Of a stretch of 64,000 nt of DNA, positions 23,201-37,274 are shown in pieces. The notes under the pieces are model-generated. The model was not told where the DNA came from and searched no databases. It was given only the letters and a program-made list of their open reading frames with translations. This DNA comes from Gigaspora rosea. Its lineage: Eukaryota > Glomeromycota > Glomeromycetes > Diversisporales > Gigasporaceae. The stretch covers positions 410,960-474,959 of the forward strand of contig QKWP01000125.1 in assembly GCA_003550325.1 (NCBI GenBank). Reading direction: 5' to 3'. The position numbers and the translations under genes were made by a program. Each line of letters starts with the position of its first letter. Position 1 is the first letter of the stretch.

Positions 23201-25685
23201 GATTTGACCTGAGTAGGTGCCACTCAGTAACCTGGGTCAAGTTGTAACAGACCAGGTGAGAATGGGTGGGTCCTATGGGTAACCCATGGTCAAGTTGACC
23301 AGTGGGTGACCTACAGGTCACTCATAAGTTGGCCTATAAGAAATGAAGTATATATGTAATACCGTGAATGAAGTCACGAGACATCCATTTATCATGAGCC
23401 ATAACCCTGGTCCATGATGCAGGGTAATCGATGGGTAAGTTTTTTGGATATTGATAAAGGGGAATATAAATTATGAAACATACATAATATAAACTAAATA
23501 ACTTACTTAATAATAATTTCAAATTGTTGGATAGAAACATTATTTAAATTAAGTGCTTTAATATTATTCTTGTTTTTACCAAAATTCATCAATTAATATA
23601 AAGATTTGTATTTAAAATTGTTGCTGTGCTAGGAATACCTTTATATCTGGAGATTCTCCAACATTAATTACTATTTGAAATCTTCTTCATTATTAATTCA
23701 ATATAATTATTTAATAGTTTTTCAAGAATTTTAGTGACATTTAATGTTCAAAAACAAATTCTAACTACTGGTTTTTATATGATTACGTAATATGTAGTAT
23801 AAAGATTAATTGTGATGACTGTACTACATAGCAAAAATGTTATGAAGGAAAAAAATCGATTTACGTACGTTCCGATAAGGTTTTTAAAGGAATTCACAAT
23901 ACCTATTTCTCATGACATTGCTTAGAATATTGAAGTTATAGCCCGTAATTTAAACCATGGCATTGATCTCAACATTATTTAAACATTGATCTTAAAATAA
24001 TACATCAAGAATATTTATAATGAAGAACTTTTTACTCAATGACGAAAATATTAATAATTGCCACGCAGTTGTTTAAATTTTGAATTTCTTTTTTTTTTGA
24101 AATTTATGTTACATATTGATATTGATCTTACAATCGGATTGCAATAATTTGTAACTTAATTTGGTTTAAATTGAAATGAAATTTTAAATTCACCCAAATT
24201 ATAAAGAATTCAGAATCTACAATATGCTTATTCAATTAAAATTCAAAATGTGTGAATTCAATTTTAAGGCAAATCTATTTGCGACTAGCTATTACAAGTA
24301 TAATTAGTGAGATGGCAACTACTTCCGCGAGGTCATTTTATATTTTTACATTTACTGTGATTAATATTTATTTGTGACATTAATTGTACTTGCGAGGCTT
24401 CTCGCATGCCTATGACTTTTGAAGAAATATTATTCATTTGGAAAATCATCCCTAAAGAAAAAAGTTTGGAATATATGACAGATATAATTAAGTCACCATA
24501 TGGAGAGTTAGTCATTGAACTTAATCAACCTGATTACGATTAATTTTACAGCAATTAGATTTAAAATTTCAACTAACTAGTGATTGTGAAACGTAACAGT
24601 ATTGTTCAGAAATCATAAATTAAATTTGATTTTAATTTAAGGTTAGAATTTATTAATAAATTACATATCGCATCTAAGTGTTATATATTATGTTGCGTGA
24701 AATACGGTGAATTTGACAAACTATAATAAGTAATAATATAGGATTTGCCAATATTTAATTCTGGTAGTAAAACAGTTTAAAAATTTTGTTCGTATTTTTT
24801 TTAATAAAACACAAAACACTTTAAAACATCGCGCAATTGTGTCTAATGCTAAATTTCTGTAACAATCAAAGTTCTTTATTCAAAAAAAAAAAACAACAGA
24901 TTATTAGTTTCATATTAAACATATTTTTTTTTATATTGTAAGAAAGTTTTAAAATATATTAAAATCTATTTTAAACCAAACAATCATGTTTTTAAGATCG
25001 CTTTTTAAATCATTTGCCATTCCTACCAAAATCCCAGTCAATATTCAAAAATTTCGTAAGCTGTCAGTTTTGGAACAATATGACTTTTAGTTGTTCCAGT
25101 AATTGTATTTAATGGATATTAATACAGATGTTATAATCTTATTGTGTGTGAAAAATAAAGATTTTACGACGTTAATTAACAGATTTGTTATTAATAATTT
25201 TATAAACTTTTCAGAGGTCGAAATAAAATGGGTATTCATGTAACTTAATCATTTTTAAAAATATGGAATAAATTGACGGGCAAGAATTTCATTCTAACTA
25301 GTAATAATCAATTTCTATCCCTTAAAATATATTCCAGGCAACATTTAAAAACATTAATACTTGTTTTTTTGTAAATGGTAGTATTTGCTTTGTAAGTTTT
25401 CACTGCATATTTATTTAAAATGAGGCATTATAAAATTTGGTTCAGGTCAACTTACGGCAATCATTTCAAAATACCACATTTCACTGGCACTCATTTCACG
25501 ACAAAGCTTATTTTACAGGCGAATAATTTACAGAATATTTCATTATAAAAGAATTAACTTGTCAAATATGCGACAATTATCATTTTAAAATAGATGTTTT
25601 TTTATTTAATCTGTTTTATTATAAAATATTATTCACAAACTTAATAATCCATTTGTTCTGTGAATTAAATAATGATATTAAAATT
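23201..25685. other. Mostly unannotated spacer
   Basis: At 23205-23335 there is a GC-richer patch with GGTGACC/GGTCACT and GGGTAACCCATGG words, possibly a remnant of a repeat element end. The rest is AT-rich with no recognised gene apart from the short frame at 24406. Confidence 0.45.
24406..24543 (+). CDS. Possible short coding exon, unknown
   Basis: 45 codons beginning MPMTFEEILFIWKIIPKEKS and ending NQPDYD before TAA. Amino-acid composition and codon variety look more like protein than the surrounding DNA. The frame is open upstream to about 24362, with cysteines (INCTCEASR), so an upstream exon is possible. I do not recognise it. It may be a relic of a longer gene. Confidence 0.3.
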   Translation: MPMTFEEILFIWKIIPKEKSLEYMTDIIKSPYGELVIELNQPDYD

Positions 25686-26345
25686 TTAAAATTTTTTGAT
25701 AATTTGAAATATTTCATATTCCTCTGCCGAAAAAGTTGACGATTCACCGTATACAGCTACATCTCTAATTAGAATTTCATATGCATAGTTTTATAAGTCC
25801 GACAGATGCCATCTTGATTAACGTTAAGATACATTTCAAGAGCTTCGTTAGGTCATAACCAAAGATTGGACCATAACCCGGATCACAATAAATCGTGCTT
25901 TCTGGTTCTTTCACACGACTTAAAATCGAATGTTGAATATTACCATTTTTAAATGAAAAAATAAAGCTATCATTGCCATCCCTGAATTGATCAAAATATT
26001 GACTATCCCAACCAATAGGATATACTCACTAAGAATTTCATTGGTACCCTTAACTTTGATGACTACAACAAGATGAGTTTGCTTATCGCATAAATTCCAA
26101 AATGAAGTAGCAGAAAACCATCTCTGCTTCCACGAAGAAGTAATTTAAATTCATACGGATTATCCGTGATTAAATTGTATCATTTTTCTTATCAACCCAT
26201 GAAGCAATTTCTGCATGTGCTTCATTAATAATATTTGAAAATGGTTCAACAATTCTAGTCTATTCGAGGTGGAATAACAGTATAAGATATTGGTTCATTT
26301 GCCATATACAATACATTTTCACGATATCTTTCCAAAGTTTTTTAT
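25686..26345 (-). pseudogene. TLDc-domain protein pseudogene (BTB-TLD type C-terminus)
   Basis: Read on the minus strand in three frames, this gives the C-terminal half of a TLDc protein. First comes an INEAHAEIASWVDKKND segment, then YEFKLLLRGSRDGFSATSFW, KTHL-type LVVVIKVKGTNEILSEY, IGWDSQYFDQFRDGNDSFIF, YGPIFGYDL, and the end AYEILIRDVAVY, STFSAEEYEIFQIIKKF, TAA at 25688-25686. BTB-TLD proteins are a large paralogous family in Rhizophagus-type fungi. Frameshifts lie near 26170, 26020 and 25855, and a TAA precedes the second block, so it is dead. No BTB part was found upstream. Confidence 0.75.
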
Positions 26346-27043
26346 CAAGAATTTGTTGATAAGGTTGTACATGATTAGCAATACTTTACTAATTTTCATA
26401 AAAATTAAACTTGGTAAAAAATACCAATTTTTTACCTAACTTTATTGCCAAAAATAAACCACTTAACGGTAATGATAATGAACTTTTTATTTACATAATT
26501 TTTAATAAAATTAGTTAATTTTAGTTTATTTAATAGCCTTTTTAATTTAAAATAATTTTATTTATATAGAATAATTATAGCAAAACTTTATGATTATATT
26601 TGCAATACTATTGCATTTGATTATACAATAAATTACATTTTATAAAGCAATTATGGCAAAATATTTGTAATATAATATCATTTATTGTAAAAATAATTGC
26701 TATATATTTACATTATAAAAATGTTTTAAAATATAAAACACCAAGTCAATTTTTGTATTATTCCAGTTTAAATTGTTCTTTCTCAATTCGGACTATTTCT
26801 CATGTGATCATATAAACAAAAGTAAAAAGATTTAGTATATCTTGTACCCCAGAAGAATCAATTTAAGGTACGTTGTGAGATGTAATAATGGATATGAATT
26901 TATTCCAACTGAATAAAACTAGTTATGAAGTATTGAATTTTTTATAAGTATTTTAATAAATGAAAAAATAAAAATTAGATAAAATAAAATTTAACTCACC
27001 GAACATCAATTTAAGGTAAATCATATATTAAGAAAATTGAAAC
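26346..27043. other. AT-rich spacer
   Basis: No gene recognised between the TLDc pseudogene and the transposase pseudogene. Short remnants of the TLDc gene may extend to about 26390. Confidence 0.45.
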
Positions 27044-30000
27044 TTTTTAAATTGCCGTAAAAAAGAAGTCATTTCGGATATATTCACAATTTGTAATATC
27101 ATGTTGTTGTAAAGAACATTTTGACTTACAATTGTGAATGAATGGAATGTATGGTGATCTTGACACAATGGAAATTGGGTGGATTCGATCCCAAGAATTA
27201 TTATTAGCATTTTGAAGACGGTAAATAGGACAGTCCAATAAATCATCAAATTTATTAAGATATTCCAGCCATTCCAGATAAATAAATATATAATCTTGAT
27301 CATCATTCCATTTATGTCCAATTATTCCTTTAACTATTCCAAATGCGGGTTGTCCACCATCAGAAAGAGTGGTTTCAACAGCTTCACCAACACAAAATCT
27401 TACATCTTGATAATCACCATTAGATTCTACTATAGAATAAGATACATTTTGATAATATCTAATTTTCATATTTAATAGTGCTTGTTCAATAGAGAAATAT
27501 AAAGAATATACTCGCATAATACACTCTAAAAGTCCATTGGTTTCGAGATTGTCTGAAATGAATCCAGCGCTTTCAATTTTCTGTTTATCACATTTTGATC
27601 CAAGCTTAATTTCAGAGCAATTAAAGTGTGAGAAATTACTGATCTCGGTAAGATTGTCTAATTATTCAAATTTGGTTCTTAAATTACTTAATAGAAATAC
27701 AGACTTAATGCAACTTGAATAATTCCTTATTACCTTGAGCAAATTCCTGAGATGTGTGAATTGAAAAGTCGTTATCGTCAATGCACCAACTCAACAATAG
27801 GTGACGTAATCGCAGTTCAATAATTAACTCTTTAAATAGTTGTGGTGCCATATTGCTTATACGGTCATCTGTTCCTCCATCAGCTAAGTACCTCAACGTC
27901 TGCAAAGTGTCAACTTGCCGAAGTAATGTAAGTTCGAAGTTGTGTTCGTTCGTATGTGGTACAATCGACTTAAAAATTCTGTGCACCATTTCTTTAATCC
28001 CAACTGCTGTATTAACACATGTTGCATATTGGCGTGCATGATCTACTAGATGCCGATTTATATGAAGGTTTGGAAGATTTTGGAAGCTATCCGGAAATAA
28101 CTTATTTAAATATATAATTAAAATATAATGATAGTGTATAGTTAAAAATTAAAAAACAGATTAGTTTAAATAGTAGTAATATTTAAATAACAGATAATGT
28201 ACAATTAAAAATTAACATAAAGAGATGAATAAATAATAATGGTAAATCACCTTGATTAATGCATTAAGTTCCTTATCTAAAGTTTTTTGAAGTTGATCGT
28301 ATTCATACTGCCTATTAATAACTAGCGAAAAAACATTTTTACTGGCTTTTGCAGAGAGCCCCCAAGTCCGAATCAAATAGTTTATAACGTCAGTTTTGCG
28401 AGAAAAATTCAGTTGGACCTTTGCTTCATTTAAAAAATTAGACTTAATATCGCCTATTGTTAAAAAATGCTTTAATATGAAAGGAAGTATCATTAAAAGT
28501 CGTAAAATATCTGACATCATGAATGAATGCCTATGAGAAATTAAATTTGGTAAATGCGCCCATCTCGCCGGAACCTCCAACTCTTTCCAATATTTAATTA
28601 TATTATTTTCACCCTGATCTGTTAGTATAAGACAGATGCAATCAAGAAGTCTGGCTATTTTTCCTGCAATAGCGTGATATGCGTCCTGTGGTGTATGTTG
28701 GTGACGATTATGAAGGATAGAATCGAGTGGACCTGGCTGAAATCGTAGCCCATATTGCGAAGAAATTCATAATCGTGCGGTATTTGTTGGTTGCTCATTT
28801 ATATGTTTAAATTCCTGATCAGTTATTTGATGGTATCGTCCATTGGAATATATATCGAATGTAATATTCGTTAGTTCATTCTTTGAGGCCTTACAACTGC
28901 AGCACCCAAAATTTGCATTGTGGCGCAATACACCTGCAACATCATTCCTTGTGGCAAGTCTGCTGTAACCACGGCTAGCCCACCCGAAATCCAGCAATCA
29001 ACTCCATTTATATTCATTATGAAACCTTGCTCAAGTCTTTGAATCTCTTCAATAAAAGCTGTTAAAAAATCTCTTAAATTTCCACCAAATGGGACTAGTC
29101 CAATAATAAAATGATTACGTAGTTTTTTTCTTAGTTGTTGCGACATATTACCGATTTGCAAGTAAACACCACCTAAAGAATGGTAGGTGTTTCTGAAAGT
29201 GCTAAAATCATCGTAATATAAGTCCAAATAAAACTTAAGAACCGGCATATTTGGATTTGTTGGTTGTTGGATAGATATATACTTAGAAGGATGTTGATGT
29301 TGAAACTTTATTGAACGAAACTTCTACCTGCCATTATAGTTGTATAATATTTTGCTAACAAAGAAATCAACCTTAGGTGGAGCAGACTGATCCTGGAGCC
29401 AAACATTTAGACAACAGATTAAAGATGAAGGATTAATAATAAAGGGTTCTGACTCTTCAACTAAATATAGTTTTTGCAATAAGCATGGTGCATGTTGTTT
29501 TGAACGTAGATATTGCGGAATCTTTTCATAAGAAAATAATCTCTGAACCCGAGTTGCTATTTTTTTATTCACAATGACAAAAGACCTGATACGACCAACT
29601 TCAATAGTTTTTGAAGCAGAATAATATTTAACAAAATCTCCACAATTGAATGAATCTAGAATAAAATTATAGAATAAAATAATAGAATAAAATTATTTTA
29701 ATTATTGTATAAAAATACTATAACAATATTAATAAGACTAATCTTATAACACCTTGTAATGTAATTATATTTGGCAGACCGAAAAGAGGAGATTCGGCCC
29801 AAAGATCTCCTTCCCATAATTCTTCACATGAATTCGAAAAAATACCTGGCCCAAAATATAAATGGGAACTAAGAGATGGGTTATTTAATATACGTTGAAT
29901 GTGTTCGATTAGTGAAAAATAATAAGCTCGAGTGGAATCTTTGGACGTTGATGGTGTATTCTTGGTATTTATCGGGACCATATGGCTTTGAATTTTCATT

Positions 30001-30732
30001 AATGGTAACTGTTCGCGCTGTTTTTTAAGACATTGTAAATTAGTAGTTAAATGCTTTTTCTCAAATTGAGGGTGAAGTAAAATTTGAATTAAGTCTTGAT
30101 ACGCTGCGGTCGCTAAAGAAAAAGTAGTAAGTTATTAATTTTACATACATAAATAGATACATTAATTACTTACAAATCATGTACTTAGTGGCCCATACGA
30201 ATATGGCCATATTTGTAAAATTTTCAAAAAAACTAAATGGTCACTCATGATCCCAATTTATGTCAGATTTCATTCCATCAAATGTCTTTGGTGCATTATC
30301 TATATCAATTGATGTTTGTTCACACTCATCGTCTAAACTATCGCTATTTATATTCTCACTAAATTCATATTCGTATATGCTTTCTCGGTCGCTATAATTT
30401 GCATTATCTTCAAATTCTTGACCAGATTCTATATTATCCAAATCATAAAAGCTATGTTGGTCGCTATAATCTTGGTCAATGCTTTCATTGCAAGATTGTT
30501 GATCAGCATCAAGTTGATAGTTAATAGGCTCAAATTGTTGGTTATCATTATCCAAGCTGTTACTAATCTCATGTTGATTATTATTAGCATGCCTATTTTG
30601 TGAACTCAAATTATTATGATTTAAGTCATCTGAGAAAGTATAGTCACTTAAATAGGTTTTTTTTGAGCGTAAATTTAAATCGTAAGTTTGTTGTGGAGAG
30701 TTTTTTTTGAATCTATTTCTAAGAGAAAACAT
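27044..30732 (-). pseudogene. CACTA/Plavaka-like (CMC-type) transposase gene, multi-exon, decayed
   Basis: Starts at ATG 30732. Exon 1 (30732-30174) is Q/N/D-rich, ends FENFTNMAIFVWATKYMI and holds a TGA at about 30240. Exon 2 (30112-29753) has LIEHIQRILNNPSLSSHLYF and ELWEGDLWAE. Exon 3 from 29655 has VDFFVSKILYNYNGR, a TAG where NGRWKFR is expected, then LKFYLDLYYDDFSTFRNTYH, GGVYLQIGNM, HFIIGLVPFGG, ADLPQG. A one-base deletion after ADLPQG near 28950 shifts the frame to NDVAGVLRHNANFGCCSCKA. Later parts give HTPQDAYHAIAGKIARLLDC, 28580-28250, then 27989-27705 and the C-terminus 27517-27047. The pattern matches RNase H-fold transposases of the CACTA/Plavaka group; exact family uncertain. 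No terminal repeats found. Multi-copy and non-functional. Confidence 0.65.
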
Positions 30733-32896
30733 ATTATTAAGTAAGTTGAATCAATAAATGGAAACAAACGAAGGTATATTTTAACAGTAAATATCAGTAA
30801 ATAGGAAACAGACAAATAGACGAAAGTATGTTTGTGGCGATAAAAATGAATAAAAGAAGGTATGGTTGTAGTAAAATGGAAAGGAAACAAAGGTATGTTT
30901 GTGAACTAGAAAAGGAAGACTTTGATTTAATGTAACTTTAAATATCCGGGTATCAAACTTTGTTTTAAACTTGTGAAGAGAAAAAGGTAAAGAAGATTTA
31001 ACTTTTTTTTTGGTAATTTCTTTTATATTAAAATTTCAAGTGGAGTTTAAAAAATAATGTATGTCGTAAGTATTGAATATCCAAGATCAATTTTACATAT
31101 TATTATTGAAGGCAATAAAGCTAATAAAAGAGTATGTTTATAGTCTTTATCTATATCGAATAGAGGACCTTTTATTGTAAAACTAATTGAACTCTCGTAT
31201 AAGTAAATAGTTAAGAATTCCACATAGATATATGAGTGAAGGATTGCGGCGAAATTATTTTTCACAATCTGAACAAATTATATTTATTATGCTTAAGCAA
31301 AAAGTACAATTGTAATTATTAGTAAATAACGCAGCAAAAAAGGAAGACTTTCTCGTTTCATTGATTATCATAATCCCATTTGTCACAAGCAAGAATGGAT
31401 AGTATATTATAAACAAAATTGAGTATTTACGAAATTATTGTCATTATTTTCTTTTTTACCATTGTACTAAAATTCATATAATTCTATACACTATTCTTTA
31501 AATAATTTCAAACTAACTATTTTTGTATCGCATAATCCAAATTATTTGAGGGATGAAAGTATCTAATTATCTATATTCAGAACGAGTATGCATTACTATG
31601 CTACGGGGTCCTGAGTACTCACGTGAATTTTTTTTTTAGATTTTATTATTATTTTTATTATCCTATGTTATTATAATAACAAAGTTAGTATAGAAAAATA
31701 GAAGAAACCAAATATTTTCTAAAAATAAGACTTACGTACAACGTTCGTACAAAATTGAACGAATTAGCCAAGCCCCTTCTATTCGTTCAATTTTGGTATG
31801 ATCTAGTTCGAATGAATGCGATTCATACAAAATTCGAATAGCATAGTTATTTTTAAAATAGGAAAATATATGTAATTAGTATATTCTATACATAGAGAAT
31901 ATAGTAAAATAACAAACACAGCCCTTATATACGCAGCAAAGGTCGAAAGGTATATAAGACCTATCCTTTTGCTCAATAAAGTTAACTCAGTCGAGTTCTA
32001 TAACTTCGAAATCCTTTCTAGTAGAAGTTGGTCCTCCAAAAAAATATACCCTTCATCGTAAAATCGCTTAAGATAAAATCTTTTTATTTTCGTGTCCCTG
32101 TGATACCGATCTTTTTGTATTATAAGAGTAAAGGGGAGAGAATTATCAAATTAGTAATCGAAAACCCCTTTTATAAGAGCAACCTCTGATCGAATTTCAT
32201 CTCTTACCATTATTAGACTATTACGTCAAATAATCGAAATTACCGAAAATCCAATTTTGCCAACACGTGACCACGTGACAATTGTTAAAAACCTTGACGA
32301 TTGTAGCCAAATATCGAATCCCTATCGCGCTAAAAAGAGGAAAAAGGATTTTTTTTAGTAACGTATTAAGGCTCACGATCCAACAAGTACTAATAAAACC
32401 TAAGATACTACTTAACTTAGTCACTACAAGACCTAAAACTCTAACCAAGTCTCACCACGCCTCTATTCGTTGTCTTCTGATTTTTGGAGGTTTGGTTTTG
32501 TGTGCTATTTAGTTTAGAGATTATAGTAGTGATAGTTATATTTTTGGGTTATATTTAAATTTAGTTGGTCCTTCCACTTATTTTTCACTTTTACATAGTA
32601 CAACTCAAGATTTTCTGCTAAATTAATTATTTTAAAATAATACCACATGAGTTATATGCATAACAATACTGCACGTAATTTTATTTAAAATCTTGTGACT
32701 AAATACAAATGCATGAGAATCTAAGCAAAGAATAAAAGAATCTACGAAGAAAACTTTTAATAATTGTGCATTAAATAAAATATGACCAGCCTAATTAGTT
32801 CTATTTGTTAACTTCCTTCTAGAAATGATTTCTGCCTTTACCTAATAAAATTTATATAATATTATAATGATTATCAATTTACAGTATTTTATTTAA
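30733..32896. other. Spacer with promoter-like and inverted-repeat patches
   Basis: 31735-31850 contains inverted TTCGTACAAAATTGAACGAA / TTCGTTCAATTTTG words. 31925-32040 has TATATAAG followed by CAATAAAG and a GC-richer stretch, as in some LTR R regions, but no LTR borders were found. No coding frame supported. Confidence 0.35.
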
Positions 32897-34677
32897 TTAT
32901 TTTACAAACCTTTCTTGCTCTTCTTTAAGCTCCAATTGATTAGCATATTGCAAATGACTTGCTGCCGGAAATGTGGTATTAATCGTAATGTTATCCAATC
33001 CTTTAATGCGATTTAAGACCATGGAATTGTAATCAGGGTCTTCTCCTTTAGACTCTGCTATCAAATACTCCAAGTGAATCTTGAGACTTTTAGCAATAAA
33101 AGTTTTTAATACTTTTACAGATGACTGTTGATTTTTGAAAACATCATAATCAAGAATGTCGATATGTTTCTTAAGAGGTTTCTCCCATACGGCACCGGCA
33201 ATAAATTCTTCAATATCACGGTTAGAAGGATTGCTATGTAGAATTTGATTTAATTTAGCTATATTTATTAAGAGATGATAATAATTTAATAATAATATAC
33301 TTGCCTTTTTTTCCGAATTAGATGGTTTGCTAATTTAGCAACATCATCATTATAGGTACTACGGAAATTTTCAAATGCTTGTCTCAATTTAGTTGAAATT
33401 CCATTCCAATCAGGATGCGTTTTAACCATATTAGGAATAACACCTTTAATTAATGAGGTACAAGTTCTTTTTGTTGGTATCCTAGTTCGCAAGAATAAAA
33501 TTCTTGATTGTTCAGAAAGTATTTTTGCCAAATTTGGCATATTATTTGAAGAAACCTAGTAAATTTTTGAATTTGTAATACTGTGTGTATAAAATATAAA
33601 CAATAAACAAAAAATCAAGTAGATAATTCAACGAACCTGACTTGGCATAATAGACGGTGATGAACAAATTGAATTCAATACTTGTAATACTATATCTTTA
33701 CGTGCTTCTAGCCAACGAATAAGATGTGTCTCATCTTGAAAAAAAAGACCGCTTGTTATAGATGGAGTTGTCAAACTTGACTGAGTGGGTAAATAAGAAC
33801 TGACATTTTGCATATTTAGCAGGGCAGTTGAATGAGATTCTTTAAAAGAATTTGGATCATTATGTTGATCAAGTGAAGAAAACAATTCATCTTCTGAGGA
33901 AGATTCATCTTCATCAGTAAAATAATGATGATGGTTTTGGTTAGAAGAATGCCTATCAGGTTGCTTAGAAGAAGAATCTATTCCAGGTTCAATTGATTGA
34001 GCTATAGATCTTTTATTTATTTGTGATGGTGCTTTATGTTGATATGTACTAGCATCAAAAGACAAATGTGCTGAGGATCTGATACTGTTATAATACTTTT
34101 GTGGGTCATGTATTTGAGAAGTCTTGTTGTTTTGATTCTGTAGATTTTCATTATAGTTTTGTCGACTTTGTAGTTCTATCGAAGGTGAGCGACTTTGTTG
34201 ATTATCAGTATTGGCATTGAACTGTAAATTATCTAATGAAATGTTCTCTAAATCCAAATCAATATTTTCTTTTTCAAAAATAAAATTAAATCAAAAATAT
34301 GACCACATAATACTATGTATATATAGAAAAAAAATCAAAAGTCTACCTTTACCCGTAGCCTGATGAGACTTTAGTGGTCTTTTAGATTGTAAATCATCAG
34401 TTGAATGTTCAGAAGCATTAGATTCTCTCGATGCAATATCAACTTTCTTTTTTGTACTTCATGTTTTTTTTGTTACTGGTTTGCCTAAAAAAAGAATGAA
34501 ATTGCAATTTTTAGAATAAGAAATTTCTATTTAGGGTTAACAAACAAACGATTTTACGTTATACATGTCAATATCAATAAGTTAAGACACCAAACAGGGT
34601 AGGCATGCTTAGTATTCAGTAAAATTTACTGGGTTTAGATGTTATAAATACTCATGAGATGATGGTTTTGGTGGCAT
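32897..34677 (-). pseudogene. Multi-exon unknown gene with one nonsense codon
   Basis: ATG at 34677 (MPPKPSSHE, donor unclear). Exon 34484-34347 encodes a K/S-rich segment (GKPVTKKT, stop, STKKKVDIASRES). Exon 34268-33637 is Q/N/S-rich with an acidic DEDESSSEDELFSSLD patch and ends RWLEARKDIVLQVLNSICSS. Exon 33555 to about 33285 reads VSSNNMPNLAKILSEQSRIL through LANHLIRKK. The last exon, 33258-32897, reads KLNQILHSNPSNRDIEEFIA to LKEEQERFVK. Introns 33636-33556 and 34346-34269 are clean GT-AG with matching phase. A TGA lies in frame at 34461-34459, probably from CGA. The last junction near 33290 is also out of phase. I do not recognise a domain. It may accompany transposons or be a recently broken host gene. 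Confidence 0.5.
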
Positions 34678-37270
34678 TTTGATTTAATATTTAAGCGAAA
34701 AGTAAAAAAAAAGAATAAAAATAATGTGTATTTATAGATAGCTTTTTCATAATTAAACATAATCAAAATTACGTTATCAATTATATTATCAACTATATAA
34801 ATTTTATATAATTTAATTTAATGAATTTTTTTAATAATGGATCTTATTTTTAGACGGTTGTCAACTATATTAGATCATTGTTTTATCAATAGACCTTTGA
34901 ACAATTACTTATATCAAATTTCAAATCATTTTAATACCGTCTTGCATTCCTGAACTCAGGTTATATTTATTTTTTATTCTTATTTTTGTTTTCTAACTTA
35001 TAAACTTAATTTAATGAATTTTTTAACCTTTTGCAAAATGTTCAAGTGGCTTAAAGTAATTTTTTCGTTATGGTATTGTGATTAATAGGGTGCGTCAGAA
35101 GGTAGATAATGAAAAATGTTATTCGTATTATGTTATTCAACTTAAACTCATCCTTAAATGATTAACAATTGAGTTCAACATTATCGATTTTGCATAATAG
35201 AACGTATTTCATTCAGCGGACATCACAAACCCTAGAGTTATAATATCGTTCTTGTAACTTAAGCACATTTTAGTGTTAATAATAAAGTATAGAAGCATTC
35301 CAGTTTATTAGGTAGAAGCATATATCGATTATTCATTTTTTTTATTTATGAGATCTACAAATCTTGCTTCACATGTATCTTATAATATAATTTGGCTAAA
35401 CGCGATGTTCTAAAAAATACAGTTTATCCATGTCTATCTAGCTCTAAAGTTGCAGTTCTATAGCAAGTCATAGTAAGATGTGGACATATTTTTGAATGTT
35501 GTTTCTTGATCACTAATAAGTATATGGATTATTACTTTAGGATAAGCCCATTGATAGAGATATTGTTCACTAGTGTTTTGCAAGGACTCTGTAATAACTA
35601 CATGTAGTAAGAGGCATATAAATTATAGATTCGACTATAATTTTTAGGTAAATATACAATGAAATTAGGTTATATAGTTTTTGGTTTTTATTATTGAACT
35701 TCCTTGATACACTTTTTTTTTCAATTCAATATACAATTATTTAATTGTATATAGTATATTAATTTTAAATTTAAGTATATATCAAATTAGTGTTACGATT
35801 TATCTAAAATGCCTGATAGTTGAGAACTTACATCTATTATTGACCATTAAGCAATCTATACGAATTTATTGGTCTATTTACTATGAATGTTTATCCAGTT
35901 TTTTTAAACTTGTTACTAATAAAGCCATGAAGAATTTCTTTTAATTAAAGGCAACAACTGTACTCTCACATCAAAAACACACTACAATGTTATCATAGAG
36001 GCATAGAGATGATTTAGGCAAGTAAAATAGTTTTTTTTTTACACAAAAGATAAGTATTTTATTATTAATTTGTTGCTTTTATACATTCTTTAGACTATAA
36101 ACTAATTATGCTATTTTGAAGACTTCTACTCGTATTTTTATCTACTACTTTCACACTATCAGACATTCACAGATTCAAACAGGTGTGTTTTTTATTGATC
36201 CATTTTTGGACTCCATTACCTTACTATATACTAATAATTCTTTTTTACAACTTCACCAAGTACAAAACTCTCCATTTTTTCACCACTTTGAAATTTGGGA
36301 TTTTAATTCTTGAAGTTATTCTCAATTTGGTTATATGCACTAATTGTTTGATTGTCTATTTGTTGGGGGCAATTATGTGCATTTCACTCAATTTCAATTC
36401 AATTGTATTACATGCATCGATCGGATACTAGGCACGATTATAGATCATTCACGGGCTTTCGATCACCATGTTTGCGTCATATGTATTAAAATGAAGTTTT
36501 GTTACACATTCATTTAGATTAACCTGTTATCAATTTTCATTTTTAAAGTTATTCTGAGTAATTAAGATATATTGGATATATATTTACAACTGACTTTAGT
36601 TAATTATAGTTGTAACCATAGTTATTCCTATAAAAAAAGTGGTCCGAGTTGTGACTCAGGTTGGCTTCAGGAATGCACGAAATGGTATGGGTGTGTAGCA
36701 TGTAGAGGCTCATTTTATGTGATGGTACAGCTAAAAATGGCACAGACATTACAGCAAAGTGGTGCCACATTTTGTCATGTCATGCAAGTAATTTTTTTTT
36801 TGAAAAAAAGATACTATATCTCAGAATTTTACCGATAAAATTGTTCTGGGTATCTTAATGAAAAAATTCCTTGCAGGATTTTACACATAAGCGATTACTT
36901 TAATTTTCAAATACGTATTATAATTATGATAATTGAAGTAATTTTATGTTTTAATATGTATATTTGATAATATAGTAGTACGTGAATTTACATACGTACT
37001 TGTACCAATTGGACTAGTAAAGTGTTGCAAAACTTAAGAAATTAACAGTCCAATTGGCACTGATATACAATCCAAAATGAGCCAAAAATCCAAGTCAATT
37101 CAAGCCTCTTACACACAAAATCCGAGTTTGATCCATGCCACTGAAGCCCATGCCATTCTGAGCCAACCCATACAATTACAGTACATTTTTCTTATAGTGT
37201 ATTAAACATAAATTAGAAATTGTTTTTAAGAATTAGAAATTACAATTACTATCATTGCAAAGAATTTATA
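34678..37270. other. AT-rich spacer without recognised gene
   Basis: Open frames at 36116-36431 and 36572-36838 are low-complexity (I/F/Y/H-rich) with no protein-like composition. At 37060-37160 there is a mild repeat of GAGCCAA and CATGCCA words. Confidence 0.5.
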
Positions 37271-37274
37271 TAAA

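Noticed and set aside
31600-32160. Solo LTR suggested by TATATAAG and CAATAAAG in a GC-richer patch
   Set aside because: No TG..CA borders, no duplicated flank and no second copy in the window. Kept only as a spacer note.
36116-36838. Three overlapping plus-strand frames
   Set aside because: Low-complexity translations, no codon bias or motifs, no plausible splice context.
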